Source: Candidatus Francisella endociliophora
GTDB taxonomy: Bacteria; Pseudomonadota; Gammaproteobacteria; Francisellales; Francisellaceae
DNA length: 64,000 nucleotides
Reading direction: 5' to 3'
NCBI RefSeq assembly: GCF_000764555.1
Contig: NZ_CP009574.1
Location: forward strand, 558,001-622,000
Shown: positions 8,488 through 17,200 of the stretch, piece by piece
Numbering within the stretch: position 1 is the stretch's first letter
Layout of the letters: each line of letters starts with the position of its first letter
Notes under the pieces: generated by a model
What the model saw: the letters and a program-made list of their open reading frames with translations, nothing else
The model's database searches: none
Told to the model about the DNA's origin: nothing
Program-made: the position numbers and the translations under genes

Positions 8488-9657
8488 TTACAAAGCCTGC
8501 TTCACCACTAGACTTTTAACAATACTATTTTTATCAACGAACTCAAATCCAGCTCTACGAGCTTTTTTAATATAATCATTTTCGCTAGCAAAGACTTCTT
8601 TAAATGCTTTCATTAGAGCTATCATTTTTTTATTATCAAGCCTTCTTTCACGTTGATACTTATCAAGAGTTGAAATATGACCAATTAAACGCCCTTTTGC
8701 AAAAGCTTCACTTACTACTTTAGTTAGAGCAATCACATCTTTAAAACCGATATTCACACCCTGCCCAGCCAACGGATGAATTGTATGTGCCGCATCACCA
8801 ATCAATACAACATTATCTTTTGCATAGCTTGTAGCATGACGCTGAATTAGCTCAAAACTAAATCTTTTTGATAGAAGCTTCACACTTCCAAGAGTATTAC
8901 CAATTGCTGTTGCTAACTCTTGCTCAAACTTATCATCCGATAAGCTCATCAAAAACTTAGCATAGTCAGTTTTTACAGACCAAACTATAGAGGCTTTACT
9001 TGACTTTTCTAGTGGTAAAAATGCTAACACGCCCTTATCATAAAATCGCTGATATGCTGTCAAATGATGCTCTTTTTCTAACTCAAGAGTTGCAACTATA
9101 GCTGTATGTTTATATGGTTTAACCTTAGTTTCAAAATTAAAATAATCACGAATAAATGAGTTAGCGCCATCAGCTCCAACTATTAGGCTAGTTTCGATGA
9201 TTTTATCAGCTAAAATAATTTTCTCAGTATTACCATTTTTTTGGATTTTCTCAATTTTTTGATTAGCAAAAATCTCGATACCAGTATCACTTATTTTTTC
9301 AATTAACGCTTGAGTGATAACATCATTCTCAACAATGCAACCTAAGCTATGTTCGGCTATTTCTTCTGCTGTGATACTAATAGTTTCGCCAGGTTCATCA
9401 TCCCATACTCGCATTTGATAATACGGAGATATACGATTATTTTTGATATTATTCCAGACACCAAGTTCTTGTAGCAATCTTTTTGAAGTGTGATTAATCG
9501 CACTAACTCTCGTCTCTATTCTACCTGAGTCTAAAGGCTTGTTTTTAACATCTTTTGCTTCGATAACAGCAACTTGTAAACCATTATGGTGCAACGCCAA
9601 GGCAAGGCTTAAGCCCACCATACCACCACCAACAATTACAACATCATATTTTTTCAT
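8488..9657 (-). CDS. ubiI: Ubiquinone-biosynthesis flavin hydroxylase, UbiI/VisC-like
   Basis: A 389-aa class A flavin monooxygenase of the UbiH/UbiF/UbiI group, which hydroxylate the octaprenyl-phenol ring during ubiquinone synthesis at the inner membrane. N-terminal MKKYDVVIVGGGMVGLSLA is the FAD-binding GxGxxG motif, IVGADGANSFIRD is the DG motif, and VVLIGDAAHTIHPLAGQGVN is the GD motif. ATG 9657 is taken as the start because the frame further upstream reads through a family C palindrome. It is placed after ubiH and ygfB as in the E. coli ygfB-pepP-ubiH-ubiI cluster; pepP is absent. Which ring position it attacks is inferred from order only. Confidence 0.88.
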   Translation of the reverse strand: MKKYDVVIVGGGMVGLSLALALHHNGLQVAVIEAKDVKNKPLDSGRIETRVSAINHTSKRLLQELGVWNNIKNNRISPYYQMRVWDDEPGETISITAEEIAEHSLGCIVENDVITQALIEKISDTGIEIFANQKIEKIQKNGNTEKIILADKIIETSLIVGADGANSFIRDYFNFETKVKPYKHTAIVATLELEKEHHLTAYQRFYDKGVLAFLPLEKSSKASIVWSVKTDYAKFLMSLSDDKFEQELATAIGNTLGSVKLLSKRFSFELIQRHATSYAKDNVVLIGDAAHTIHPLAGQGVNIGFKDVIALTKVVSEAFAKGRLIGHISTLDKYQRERRLDNKKMIALMKAFKEVFASENDYIKKARRAGFEFVDKNSIVKSLVVKQAL

Positions 9658-9679
9658 TTTGTTATTCTCAGTCCAGTTT

Positions 9680-9707
9680 GTCATACTACGGCTTGACCGT
9701 AGTATCC
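9680..9707. repeat. Palindromic repeat family C, copy 2
   Basis: GTCATACTACGGC-TTGA-CCGTAGTATCC: an 11-bp stem palindrome. It ends 2 bp before the stop codon of the GIY-YIG gene (9710-9712) and is inverted relative to the copy at 10011-10038 on the gene's other side. Confidence 0.88.
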
Positions 9708-9709
9708 AT

Positions 9710-9994
9710 TTATTTGAGTATGTTATCATACAAATCCAACCATAGAGGATTGAACTTATTTATCAAATCTAGCTTCCATTTTCTTTGCCAAGTTTTCAAC
9801 CTCTTTTCTCGATAAATGGCATCTTTAATATTTTCAAACTGCTTATAGTAAACAAGCATCTTAACATCATATTTTTTTGTAAAACCATCAACAAAGTCTT
9901 TTTTATGTTCATATACCCTCTTCACGAGATTTGAAGTCACACCTATATAAAGCGTTCCGTTAACCTTACTCGCCATTATATATACAAAAGCCAT
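9710..9994 (-). CDS. GIY-YIG single-domain endonuclease
   Basis: A 94-aa stand-alone GIY-YIG domain of the UPF0213/YhbQ-like kind. Catalytic elements are all present: VYIM near the N-terminus, LYIG at about residue 16, the Arg of LVKRVYEHK, the Glu of AIYREKRLK and the Asn of LINKFNPLW. The start ATG 9994 has AAGG 6 bases before it. The gene splits the ubiH-ubiI pair and is flanked on both sides by inverted family C palindromes, one 2 bp from its stop and one 17 bp from its start, so the gene plus its repeats looks like one inserted unit of about 360 bp. Physiological role unknown. Confidence 0.92.
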   Translation of the reverse strand: MAFVYIMASKVNGTLYIGVTSNLVKRVYEHKKDFVDGFTKKYDVKMLVYYKQFENIKDAIYREKRLKTWQRKWKLDLINKFNPLWLDLYDNILK

Positions 9995-10010
9995 ATTAAG
10001 CCTTATTTCT

Positions 10011-10038
10011 GGATCCTACGATCAAGTCGTAGGATGAC
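10011..10038. repeat. Palindromic repeat family C, copy 3
   Basis: GGATCCTACGAT-CAAG-TCGTAGGATGAC, an 11-bp inverted repeat immediately upstream of the GIY-YIG gene. It is inverted in order relative to the copy at 9680-9707. Confidence 0.88.
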
Positions 10039-10106
10039 TTTAATTATACTTCTCTTTTACTAATAGTTCTCATAAACACAGGGATCTTTACTAATCCTTA
10101 AAAAAG

Positions 10107-11345
10107 CTACTCACCTTCAACCACCTTTCTCATCAGAGTTGAACCTTTTGTAAGCTTACCCATCATTACTCTCGATAGAGCTTTTTTGGCCAATTTACTT
10201 CTTTGCAACAGATGTAATCCTACATTTCTACTTGTTACAAGCTTACGATCATTTGATACAAACCACTTTACAAAGCCATGTGTAACGTTAATTGTTCTAT
10301 CATGATCTGGTTTTCTGACTTTTTCAAACGCTTGTAAGATATTTTTTAGCTCAAAAGAATTAAATATATCAGAGGCACTTCGAGTCCGCTCAGTGACCCG
10401 TTTATCAATTAAATCATACAAAAATCCAATATCTCTAATGCTTAGATTCATACCTTGACCAGATACTGGATGTAAGAAATGTAAAGCATTACCAAAAAAT
10501 AAAACATTATCTTTATAAACTTCATTTGATTGAACAAGATATAGAGGAAAAACAGCTGGTTTTGAATCAAGTTTAATCTGACCTAGTCTATAACCAAACC
10601 TATCTTGTAAAAGTTCTTCAAATTCACTCGTAGCCAAAGCTAGTTTTTCTTTTGAATTATCTCTATCGACTGTCCAAACACACCCCATAGTAGTTCTTGA
10701 CTTAGGAAGCATTGCTAGCACTCCATCTGTCATAAATCTTTCAAAAGCTGTATTATCATTATCAAGATCAGTTTGAATATCAAAAACAACTGCATCTTGT
10801 TTATAATCACGAGTTTCTGCACCAACACTTAGCATTTTTCTCAGACTCGAATTTGCTCCATCACAAGCTATTATCAAATCTGCTTCTATAATTTTCTGTT
10901 GTTGTTTTTGCTCAACTACTAAAGAGTATTTATCTTGATTTTTTTGTAGATCTATGACATTAGTTTCAAAAGCTTTTTCAATATTTGAATTATCGGCAAC
11001 GCTTTTCAGTGCAACACTCAGAAGCTCTTGCATTGGTGCAATAGCTCCTAAAAATGGTAGATTTTCATCTTTTGCAAATATTTCAGCTCTACCATATCTA
11101 CCTTTATCAGAAACATGGACTTTTTTTATTGCTTGAGTTTTAGAAGTAACTTTATCCCACAACCCAAGGGTATTTAGAAATGCTATTGATGAATAAGAAA
11201 CAGCTATGCTCCTATTATCATTTTTGACTTGTAGTTGATCTTTTTCAATATGAATAATTTTACAACCTGTTTTTGCAAGAGCTAAAGAAGTTAGTAATCC
11301 TACTATACCTCCTCCAACTATTGCTACATCGTATCTAGCATCCAT
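10107..11345 (-). CDS. ubiH: Ubiquinone-biosynthesis flavin hydroxylase, UbiH-like
   Basis: A 412-aa flavin monooxygenase paralogous to the ubiI product. FAD motifs are RYDVAIVGGGIVGLLTSLAL at the N-terminus, IACDGANSSLR, and VLFFGNALHFLHPVSGQGMN (the usual GDAAH is GNALH here). It starts 10 bp after the ygfB stop, so the two are likely co-transcribed. At 10374-10400 a family B repeat is translated in-frame as RVTERTRSA just after the LIDK helix, adding about nine residues to an otherwise complete protein. That segment is probably a surface loop. The specific hydroxylation step is inferred from order. Confidence 0.9.
   Translation of the reverse strand: MDARYDVAIVGGGIVGLLTSLALAKTGCKIIHIEKDQLQVKNDNRSIAVSYSSIAFLNTLGLWDKVTSKTQAIKKVHVSDKGRYGRAEIFAKDENLPFLGAIAPMQELLSVALKSVADNSNIEKAFETNVIDLQKNQDKYSLVVEQKQQQKIIEADLIIACDGANSSLRKMLSVGAETRDYKQDAVVFDIQTDLDNDNTAFERFMTDGVLAMLPKSRTTMGCVWTVDRDNSKEKLALATSEFEELLQDRFGYRLGQIKLDSKPAVFPLYLVQSNEVYKDNVLFFGNALHFLHPVSGQGMNLSIRDIGFLYDLIDKRVTERTRSASDIFNSFELKNILQAFEKVRKPDHDRTINVTHGFVKWFVSNDRKLVTSRNVGLHLLQRSKLAKKALSRVMMGKLTKGSTLMRKVVEGE
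10374..10400. repeat. Dispersed repeat family B, copy 3, inside ubiH
   Basis: GGCACTTCGAGTCCGCTC then AGTGACCCG, matching the core of the two intergenic copies (CTTCGACTCCGCTCAGGGA) with a few changes. It keeps the ubiH frame open and is translated RVTERTRSA. Confidence 0.7.
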
Positions 11346-11355
11346 TTTCTAATAC

Positions 11356-11892
11356 CTAAACTTTTTCGCTATCAATAAGTAGAACCGCAACTTTTGTATA
11401 TTCGAGTAATTCCATGAAGTCATCCTCACAGCTCTCATCTTGACCTAAAGAATCATAATCCATATATGATATTTGCATTAGATCATGAATCGCTTCTTTG
11501 ACTTCCTTATCTTTTGAATTTTCAAAGTCCAAACCAAATAGTCCAACACCAGATAAAAAACCTTTTATCCAATATGTAAGAGCCTCTGCCCTATAAGTTA
11601 AAGACTCATCATCCTCTGGAATAAATAGATCAAAAGTTAGACCTTTTTCATCAAATTGTGCTTTTGTGTAATCATAAAGCTTCTTCATTGTTTTCAAAGC
11701 TGAAGTTGCTACTAAATCACCCTCTTCAATAGACTTCGTCATCAAAGAATCTGACCAAGCTGTAAACTTAACCTCAGCACCAAAACTAAATAATGCACAA
11801 AGCAAGCCATGTGCCTCAGATGCTGAAGTTAAAGCTTGCATTACTTTCAATGCTTCTACAACATCTTCAAAATTAGGTTTTTCATTTTTCAT
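11356..11892 (-). CDS. ygfB: UPF0149 family protein YgfB
   Basis: A 178-aa acidic helical protein of the YgfB/UPF0149 family. Typical features are the TSASEAHGLLCALFSFG segment near residue 24, the WIKGFLSGVGLFGLDF segment and a Glu/Asp-rich C-terminal half with YDSLGQDESCEDDFMELLEYTKVA. E. coli YgfB has no enzymatic role; in some bacteria it has been linked to regulation. Placement immediately before ubiH matches the E. coli order, with pepP missing between them. Confidence 0.88.
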   Translation of the reverse strand: MKNEKPNFEDVVEALKVMQALTSASEAHGLLCALFSFGAEVKFTAWSDSLMTKSIEEGDLVATSALKTMKKLYDYTKAQFDEKGLTFDLFIPEDDESLTYRAEALTYWIKGFLSGVGLFGLDFENSKDKEVKEAIHDLMQISYMDYDSLGQDESCEDDFMELLEYTKVAVLLIDSEKV

Positions 11893-12092
11893 AGATAGAT
11901 TTTATTTTATATATTATTACTCAATATTTTACTGTATATGGGAGATTAGTTATAGGGATTTTTTTAAAAAGAAATCATCCTAGAGTGTTAGTTTAGACCA
12001 TAGCCAGACCTTTACAGATTAATCATCTGTAATACTTTTTGAATTCAGCACTACCTAGAAATAATTCATTATGTACAGACCACGCTTAAAAC

Positions 12093-12977
12093 TTAATTAT
12101 CAAACTCTGCAATCTTATCTTTACAAAGTTTCTCTGTCAGAAGCTGTAACTGTTTAACTCTCTCACCCAGCCAAGTTAGCTCTTCTTCAGTTATCTTGTA
12201 ATGTTTTGAATAGCGAGCTTCAATATATGCTTTCTTTAAAAGTTGAAATCTGCGACGCTCAACCTTACTAGTTTGTGGAAATATCTCAGCAACCTGCTCA
12301 TCTAATTCAATGGCTAATGAGTTGAGTTTAACCAAATTATGAGTATTGGGTTTATAGTTTGTAAAAACTAAAAGTAAACAAGCATAAAAACGCTCTGTAG
12401 CTTGATGTAATAAAAATGCAGCATTCTTAAGATGACCTTTTTCCAACACCATTTGAAAATATTCATGGAACTGAAAAGCACTCTCAAACCATTGTTCATA
12501 ATGCTTTTCAGCGATTTCTTTTGACTCTGTTTTAGTTAGATTACCAGCTAATGCTAACTCTCTACGATCTGACTCATATAGCACTATTCCATCTCGTTTT
12601 ATATCAGAGAAAAAATACTGTCCTTTTACAAGAGCTTCATTAACCTCTTTAAGAGAATGTACAATAATATTTACTTCTGGACGAATCCTAGCAGACATAC
12701 GAGATTCGACACTATCCCAAATCTTATACTCTTCTACAAGCTCTTGGCGATCTAGTATAACTAAAATATCATAGTCACTTATATAACCATGTGCAGGATC
12801 ATTAACCCATTTACCTGTAGCAAAGCTACCGAATAGGATAATCTTTAAAATCTTACTATTTTTTCTTTTACCATTAGAAAAGCCAATAGCCTGCTCAAAC
12901 TCATCGCGTATAACAGCGACTATCTGAGATAGGTGATTTTGCTTAGATGCTGGTAAATTACTTAAATCTGTTTTCAT
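12093..12977 (-). CDS. Nucleotidyltransferase-HEPN fusion protein
   Basis: A 294-aa two-domain protein. Residues about 40-140 form a minimal nucleotidyltransferase: FGS at 49-51, then DYD at 68-70 and a likely third acidic residue at Glu101. Residues about 150-285 form a HEPN helical domain with AAFLLHQATERFYACLLL and a C-terminal ARYSKHY (Arg255, His259). In split form, MNT and HEPN proteins make toxin-antitoxin pairs in which the MNT AMPylates the HEPN RNase. Fused versions are known but their role is unclear. The HEPN Arg-His spacing is three residues rather than the usual four to six, so RNase activity is uncertain. It is monocistronic, with about 200 bp of apparently empty sequence on each side. 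Confidence 0.85.
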   Translation of the reverse strand: MKTDLSNLPASKQNHLSQIVAVIRDEFEQAIGFSNGKRKNSKILKIILFGSFATGKWVNDPAHGYISDYDILVILDRQELVEEYKIWDSVESRMSARIRPEVNIIVHSLKEVNEALVKGQYFFSDIKRDGIVLYESDRRELALAGNLTKTESKEIAEKHYEQWFESAFQFHEYFQMVLEKGHLKNAAFLLHQATERFYACLLLVFTNYKPNTHNLVKLNSLAIELDEQVAEIFPQTSKVERRRFQLLKKAYIEARYSKHYKITEEELTWLGERVKQLQLLTEKLCKDKIAEFDN

Positions 12978-13007
12978 AAGTTAATGATACCATTTAAACA
13001 TCTATAA

Positions 13008-13073
13008 TTAATATCTTGTATAAACATTATTATAGTTTTGTGTTTGATCTCTCACATCACAATATTTATTGGC
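13008..13073 (-). pseudogene. Relic: C-terminal end of a third immunity-like lipoprotein
   Basis: The minus strand reads ANKYCDVRDQTQNYNNVYTRY then a stop. This lines up with the C-termini of the two neighbouring lipoproteins (TKKYCDARGQTEDYDNF and NAKYCDERGDSEDYQFYIKY). No start or N-terminal part exists; it follows directly on the lipase relic. Confidence 0.75.
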
Positions 13074-13083
13074 TTTAACTTCA

Positions 13084-13167
13084 AACTAAATATTTAGGAT
13101 AATTAACCAAATACATAGCTGCCTATACAATAGAACCACCTAAACCATGTTCTGTAAAACCAATGTT
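13084..13167 (-). pseudogene. Relic: lipase-motif fragment of a second effector
   Basis: The minus strand reads NIGFTEHGLGGSIV, a stop, then AAMYLVNYPKYLV. The intact effector gene (about 14840-14915) encodes NIGFTGHSLGGAIVQAQAMYFVSYPKY in the same place, and the DNA is plainly alignable with a 3-bp deletion. The catalytic Ser is Gly and a TAG interrupts the frame. The fragment begins 1 bp after the stop codon of the lipoprotein gene at 13169. Confidence 0.85.
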
Positions 13168-13168
13168 T

Positions 13169-13720
13169 TTACTGCGTCCAGAAGTTATCATAATCTTCAG
13201 TTTGCCCTCTCGCATCACAATATTTTTTAGTTTTTTCTAAGGCAATGTTATTTTTATCATTCTTATGTTCTTTCCAATAAGTGCCAAATGAACTGCAATA
13301 TATCGTATTTAATTGTTTCTTTTTAAAAGAAGTAATTAAAGGTTTAATTGTTTCTTTTGTAGTCGAATCATCATCAATAATAAAATCCATAATGATGATT
13401 GGATTATCTACAGCTTGTACTTTAAAGTAATAAGTACCGTATTTATAGTAATTAGCAGGTATACTGTTAGATGAAACATGAGTTTCATATTTATAATCAA
13501 AACTTTCTAATTTAAAAGGTTGTTTATATTCTTCTTCAAGTAATTTCATTACTTGAGCTTTAACTTCTTCTTGTTGCTCTTTAGTTGCTTCTTCACTCAA
13601 CTTCTTTGGAAAAGTTGACTTAACAGTTTCAGCTCCCATCATAGGAGCAAATGCTAAAGTACTACAACTATTTAGAGAAATCAAGAATGATAATAAAAAT
13701 ACTATTTTAAAGAGTCTCAT
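13169..13720 (-). CDS. Lipoprotein, probable immunity protein (copy 2)
   Basis: A 183-aa predicted lipoprotein with signal MRLFKIVFLLSFLISLNSC, lipobox Cys at residue 19. It is paralogous to the next gene upstream, sharing KEQQEEV, QVMKLLEEEYKQPFKLESF, YGTYYFKVQA and the YCD..RG..EDY C-terminus. ATG 13720 follows the stop of the upstream lipoprotein by 2 bp; the TTG at 13726 would overlap it. As part of an operon behind the lipase gene it most likely protects the periplasm against that enzyme, as Tli lipoproteins do for type VI lipase effectors. Immunity is inferred from context. Confidence 0.8.
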   Translation of the reverse strand: MRLFKIVFLLSFLISLNSCSTLAFAPMMGAETVKSTFPKKLSEEATKEQQEEVKAQVMKLLEEEYKQPFKLESFDYKYETHVSSNSIPANYYKYGTYYFKVQAVDNPIIIMDFIIDDDSTTKETIKPLITSFKKKQLNTIYCSSFGTYWKEHKNDKNNIALEKTKKYCDARGQTEDYDNFWTQ

Positions 13721-13722
13721 AA

Positions 13723-14283
13723 TCAATTAGACATATATTTTATATAAAATTGATAGTCTTCACTATCTCCTCGTTCATCACAATATTTTGCATTTTTATC
13801 AAAAGCATTTTTATCAAAACTAGCATTAGCATGATTTTTTGAATAGTATTCACCTAAAGAACTACAATAAAGTCTTTTAAGGTCTTTCTTTTTAAAAGAC
13901 TCTATTAAACTTTTAATAGAGTCTTTTAAAGTTTCTTTATCTTTTATTACAAAATCTAATTCAATAATAGGGTTATCAATAGCTTGTATTTTAAAATAAT
14001 AAGTCCCATACTCCCTAACATTTATTGAGCCACCTGTTTCATGATGTTTTTCATATTTATATTCAAAGCTTTCTAATTTGAAAGGTTGTTTATACTCTTC
14101 TTCAAGTAATTTCATTACTTGATTTTTTACTTCTTCTTGTTGCTCTTTAGTTGCTTTTTCACTCCACTTTTCAGGAAATACATTATTATATGTAGCTTGT
14201 GTTGCTACTGAACCTACTCCTATTAAACTACAACTGCTTAGTAAAGACAGTGCCACTAAAGATGTTATTATTCCTTTTTTCAT
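13723..14283 (-). CDS. Lipoprotein, probable immunity protein (copy 1)
   Basis: A 186-aa predicted lipoprotein: MKKGIITSLVALSLLSSC with the lipobox Cys at residue 18. It has the same fold signature as its neighbour (QVMKLLEEEYKQPFKLESF, EYGTYYFKIQAIDNPI, SFKKKDLKRLYCSS). Its ATG overlaps the TGA of the lipase gene (ATGA), so the two are translationally coupled. Tight coupling of a lipase-domain protein to a periplasm-facing lipoprotein is the usual arrangement of an antibacterial lipase and its immunity protein. No known immunity domain is recognised by eye. Confidence 0.82.
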   Translation of the reverse strand: MKKGIITSLVALSLLSSCSLIGVGSVATQATYNNVFPEKWSEKATKEQQEEVKNQVMKLLEEEYKQPFKLESFEYKYEKHHETGGSINVREYGTYYFKIQAIDNPIIELDFVIKDKETLKDSIKSLIESFKKKDLKRLYCSSLGEYYSKNHANASFDKNAFDKNAKYCDERGDSEDYQFYIKYMSN

Positions 14284-17200
14284 GATAAAACCTTAAAACC
14301 ATTCATACCACTAAATACTTTGTTATATCTTTCTATTTCAGCTTGTTTTTCATTAGAAGGATTAGCTTTTAAAAGACTATCTACATTAGCATGACTGAAC
14401 TCTGTTAATTGTAATGAACCATCAGGACTGTATCCTTGATACTTATAGTTTTTCATAAGATGAAAAGCAAAATCATAATTAGTTGAAGCAGCTACATACC
14501 TATCTGTTTCTATCATTTTAGGTTCGCCAACTAGTGTTGCTATATTTGCTACTAAATCACCTCGCCTAATGAAGTTAGTTAATAAACCATGATCTAGTTG
14601 AGCCTGATAAGTTACATAGTTATCTTTAATTTGCTTTTCCATTTTATTATCTGTAAAAATAGTTATTGGAGTAGTTACAACTTTTACAGTATCAGATACA
14701 GCTTCTGCTGGACAAGTAAGCACAAAGTTCACACCGTAACTATCTTGATAACAATCAAAGTTAAATACACCATCAACACTTGATTTAATTCCGTAACCTT
14801 CAAATGTTTTACAAGGGCTTAGTTTTAGTTTTGAGTACTTAGGATAGCTTACAAAATACATTGCTTGGGCTTGCACAATAGCACCGCCTAAACTATGACC
14901 TGTAAAACCTATGTTCTCAATTTGTAAATTGAGATTTCTAAGTAAGCAATCAGCAAAGTAGATACCTGCTTTCATACAAAATACTGTAGTATTTAATGGT
15001 ACTGCATGCTGTAAAGCCATTCTTGCATCACTGCCCCAATTTTCAACTGTATCAGTTCCGCGTGTAACTACATATATACCTTTATTACTTTTATCTTTTG
15101 CATTAGCAATAGCTATACCGTAATAATCAACTGTATTAGGATTCAAACCATATTGGCTATCTATAATACTAGCATACTGATTACTTGTAGTTACAAGTTT
15201 GTATTTCTTTAAAATTGGTTGATAATAGCTTGGGAAAGTTTCTAAAGCAAATAGCATATCATCAGAAAAAATAAACTTTTCTTTGGCTAGTGGCGACAAA
15301 GTTTTCTTATCAGAATTATAAATCAAATTAGCTAAAGGAACATTTTTAGATTTACTAGCAGTCTCCAAAAATCTCTTCTCATACACCAACTCACACAGCA
15401 CAGAGGCATCTTTATCAGGCAGGTCTGTTAGCGGTTGGCTTGTGTCTTCTTGGTCTTCTTCTTTAAGATCATGAACTATGTCTTCAGCATCCCTTGTAAA
15501 CATAGTCGTAGCAGGCGTTATCTCTAAGTATTCATGCTTGTAGAAAAGATCTCTATCCTTTCTAAGCTTCAAGGTCATTTCTTCACTATTTATCTTGTTG
15601 TATAAGCCGTTTATCTTCCTCTGTAGACTGCTATCTTCAATGCTTAGCATGTCTTCTTCTCTATTCCACAAATGCTCTACACTTTTAACAGGATCTACCT
15701 CATCATATTCATTTAACGGTTGATAGTGTTTTAATGCTGTTAGATAACCTTTTCTAGTCCTAAATGTAGATAGTAGCTTAATACACATTTTAAGCACTCT
15801 TTCAGATAGTTCTATACTGTTTTCTATAGCTTCTTGACTAGCTTTACTTGGGTTATTGAGTAGATAGAGTAGTTGACCTACTGACTGAGGTACTAACGCT
15901 AGTATTAGCTCATCAGGGGCTTTTTCTAGCTCTTCTAAAACTACTTGTATACTTACTGTCTTACCATTCTCTTGTAAATTTTCTAAGTACTTCTTAATCT
16001 CTTCATCATTTGGCACAGCATAAGTATCTACTAATGCTTGATAGTTACCTCTTCTGCCTAACATTTGTTTTACTATTTTAGCTATGATTGTTTCATCTAG
16101 CTCAAACTCTTGTCTTGCCTCTTGATAATAATAAAACTTCTCCAATGAGTAACGCTCACCTACTGTAGCATCAAATATCAAAGCATCTCCCTCTGGATAG
16201 TCTTGATCTTTGTTATGTGTAGAGAATAGATATTTACTATCTGCATAAATCAACCACTTATCATCTTTATAATCTATCTGATATGGTTTTGTTAGTTGTT
16301 TTGATTGTAGGTCTTTGATTTTTAACCTACCTAGATTTAGTTTTTCTATTTTCTTATTATTCTTAGTATTAGCTGCCCTACTCCAATGCAATATCCCATC
16401 AACTATTTGATTATCTTTAGCTGTAGGGTACTGATCGTGATTTTCACCTTCTAAGACATATTTATTATCTTTGACTGCTACTTTAACTTTTTGCGATAAT
16501 AATACCTGACTATCTACATATTCTTCTGTAGCTACCAACTCAAATACTCCATACTCTTCATCTACTTGATGTTGATATGATTTATGTGTTATTGCTTTTT
16601 CATTATCATAATCAATATCTGCTATTAGATCAGGCTTGTATGGTAACCTAGCATAAGTCTCTGCTAACTGCTTGAAGTTGTACCTACCTGCTAACATCAA
16701 GCCCATATATAGCATACTTGACTGTGTAGTCTTGCCGATATCTAACCATCTGTTGATATTTGTCTCAGATAAGTTTTGTAAATGCTCTATGCCATTATTT
16801 ACTGCTTGTTGGTTAGCAAACTGATAGCCTCCTTTAAAACCTAATCCTTTAACTTTAGATTCTAAATCTCCACCTATAGCACCCCAGTTAATCAAGTATG
16901 TATCTCCATCAAGATGTTTATCTTTATCAAAATCTATATCTGCAATACTCATACTATCTAGTACAGACTGGTCTAGCATACAGATACCAGATCTTACAAA
17001 GCTTATATGGATATATTCTTTATTAGCTAATAATGTTTGTTCAAGGTCAGCTGTAGTGTCAAATCTATTTGCCACTTGACGTTTAGCAAAGTTATTTCTA
17101 TATATAGAATTTGTCTTTGACTTATTCAAATATTTAGCTTGTGAATTAAATATATCTCTAACTAAGTTTGTCGGTACAAAATATAGCTTAGCTTGTTTAG

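Noticed and set aside
9658-9729. N-terminal extension of UbiI to 413 residues
   Set aside because: The extra residues are encoded by a family C palindrome and the next gene's 3' end; FAD-binding sequence starts at ATG 9657.
12014-12031. Hairpin ACAGAT-taatc-ATCTGT as a terminator for the nucleotidyltransferase-HEPN gene
   Set aside because: No T-run follows on the minus strand within the usual distance; it may be chance in AT-rich DNA.
14780-15100. Ordinary secreted lipase
   Set aside because: The chain has no signal peptide, has about 900 extra N-terminal residues and is coupled to lipoprotein genes, which fits an effector better.
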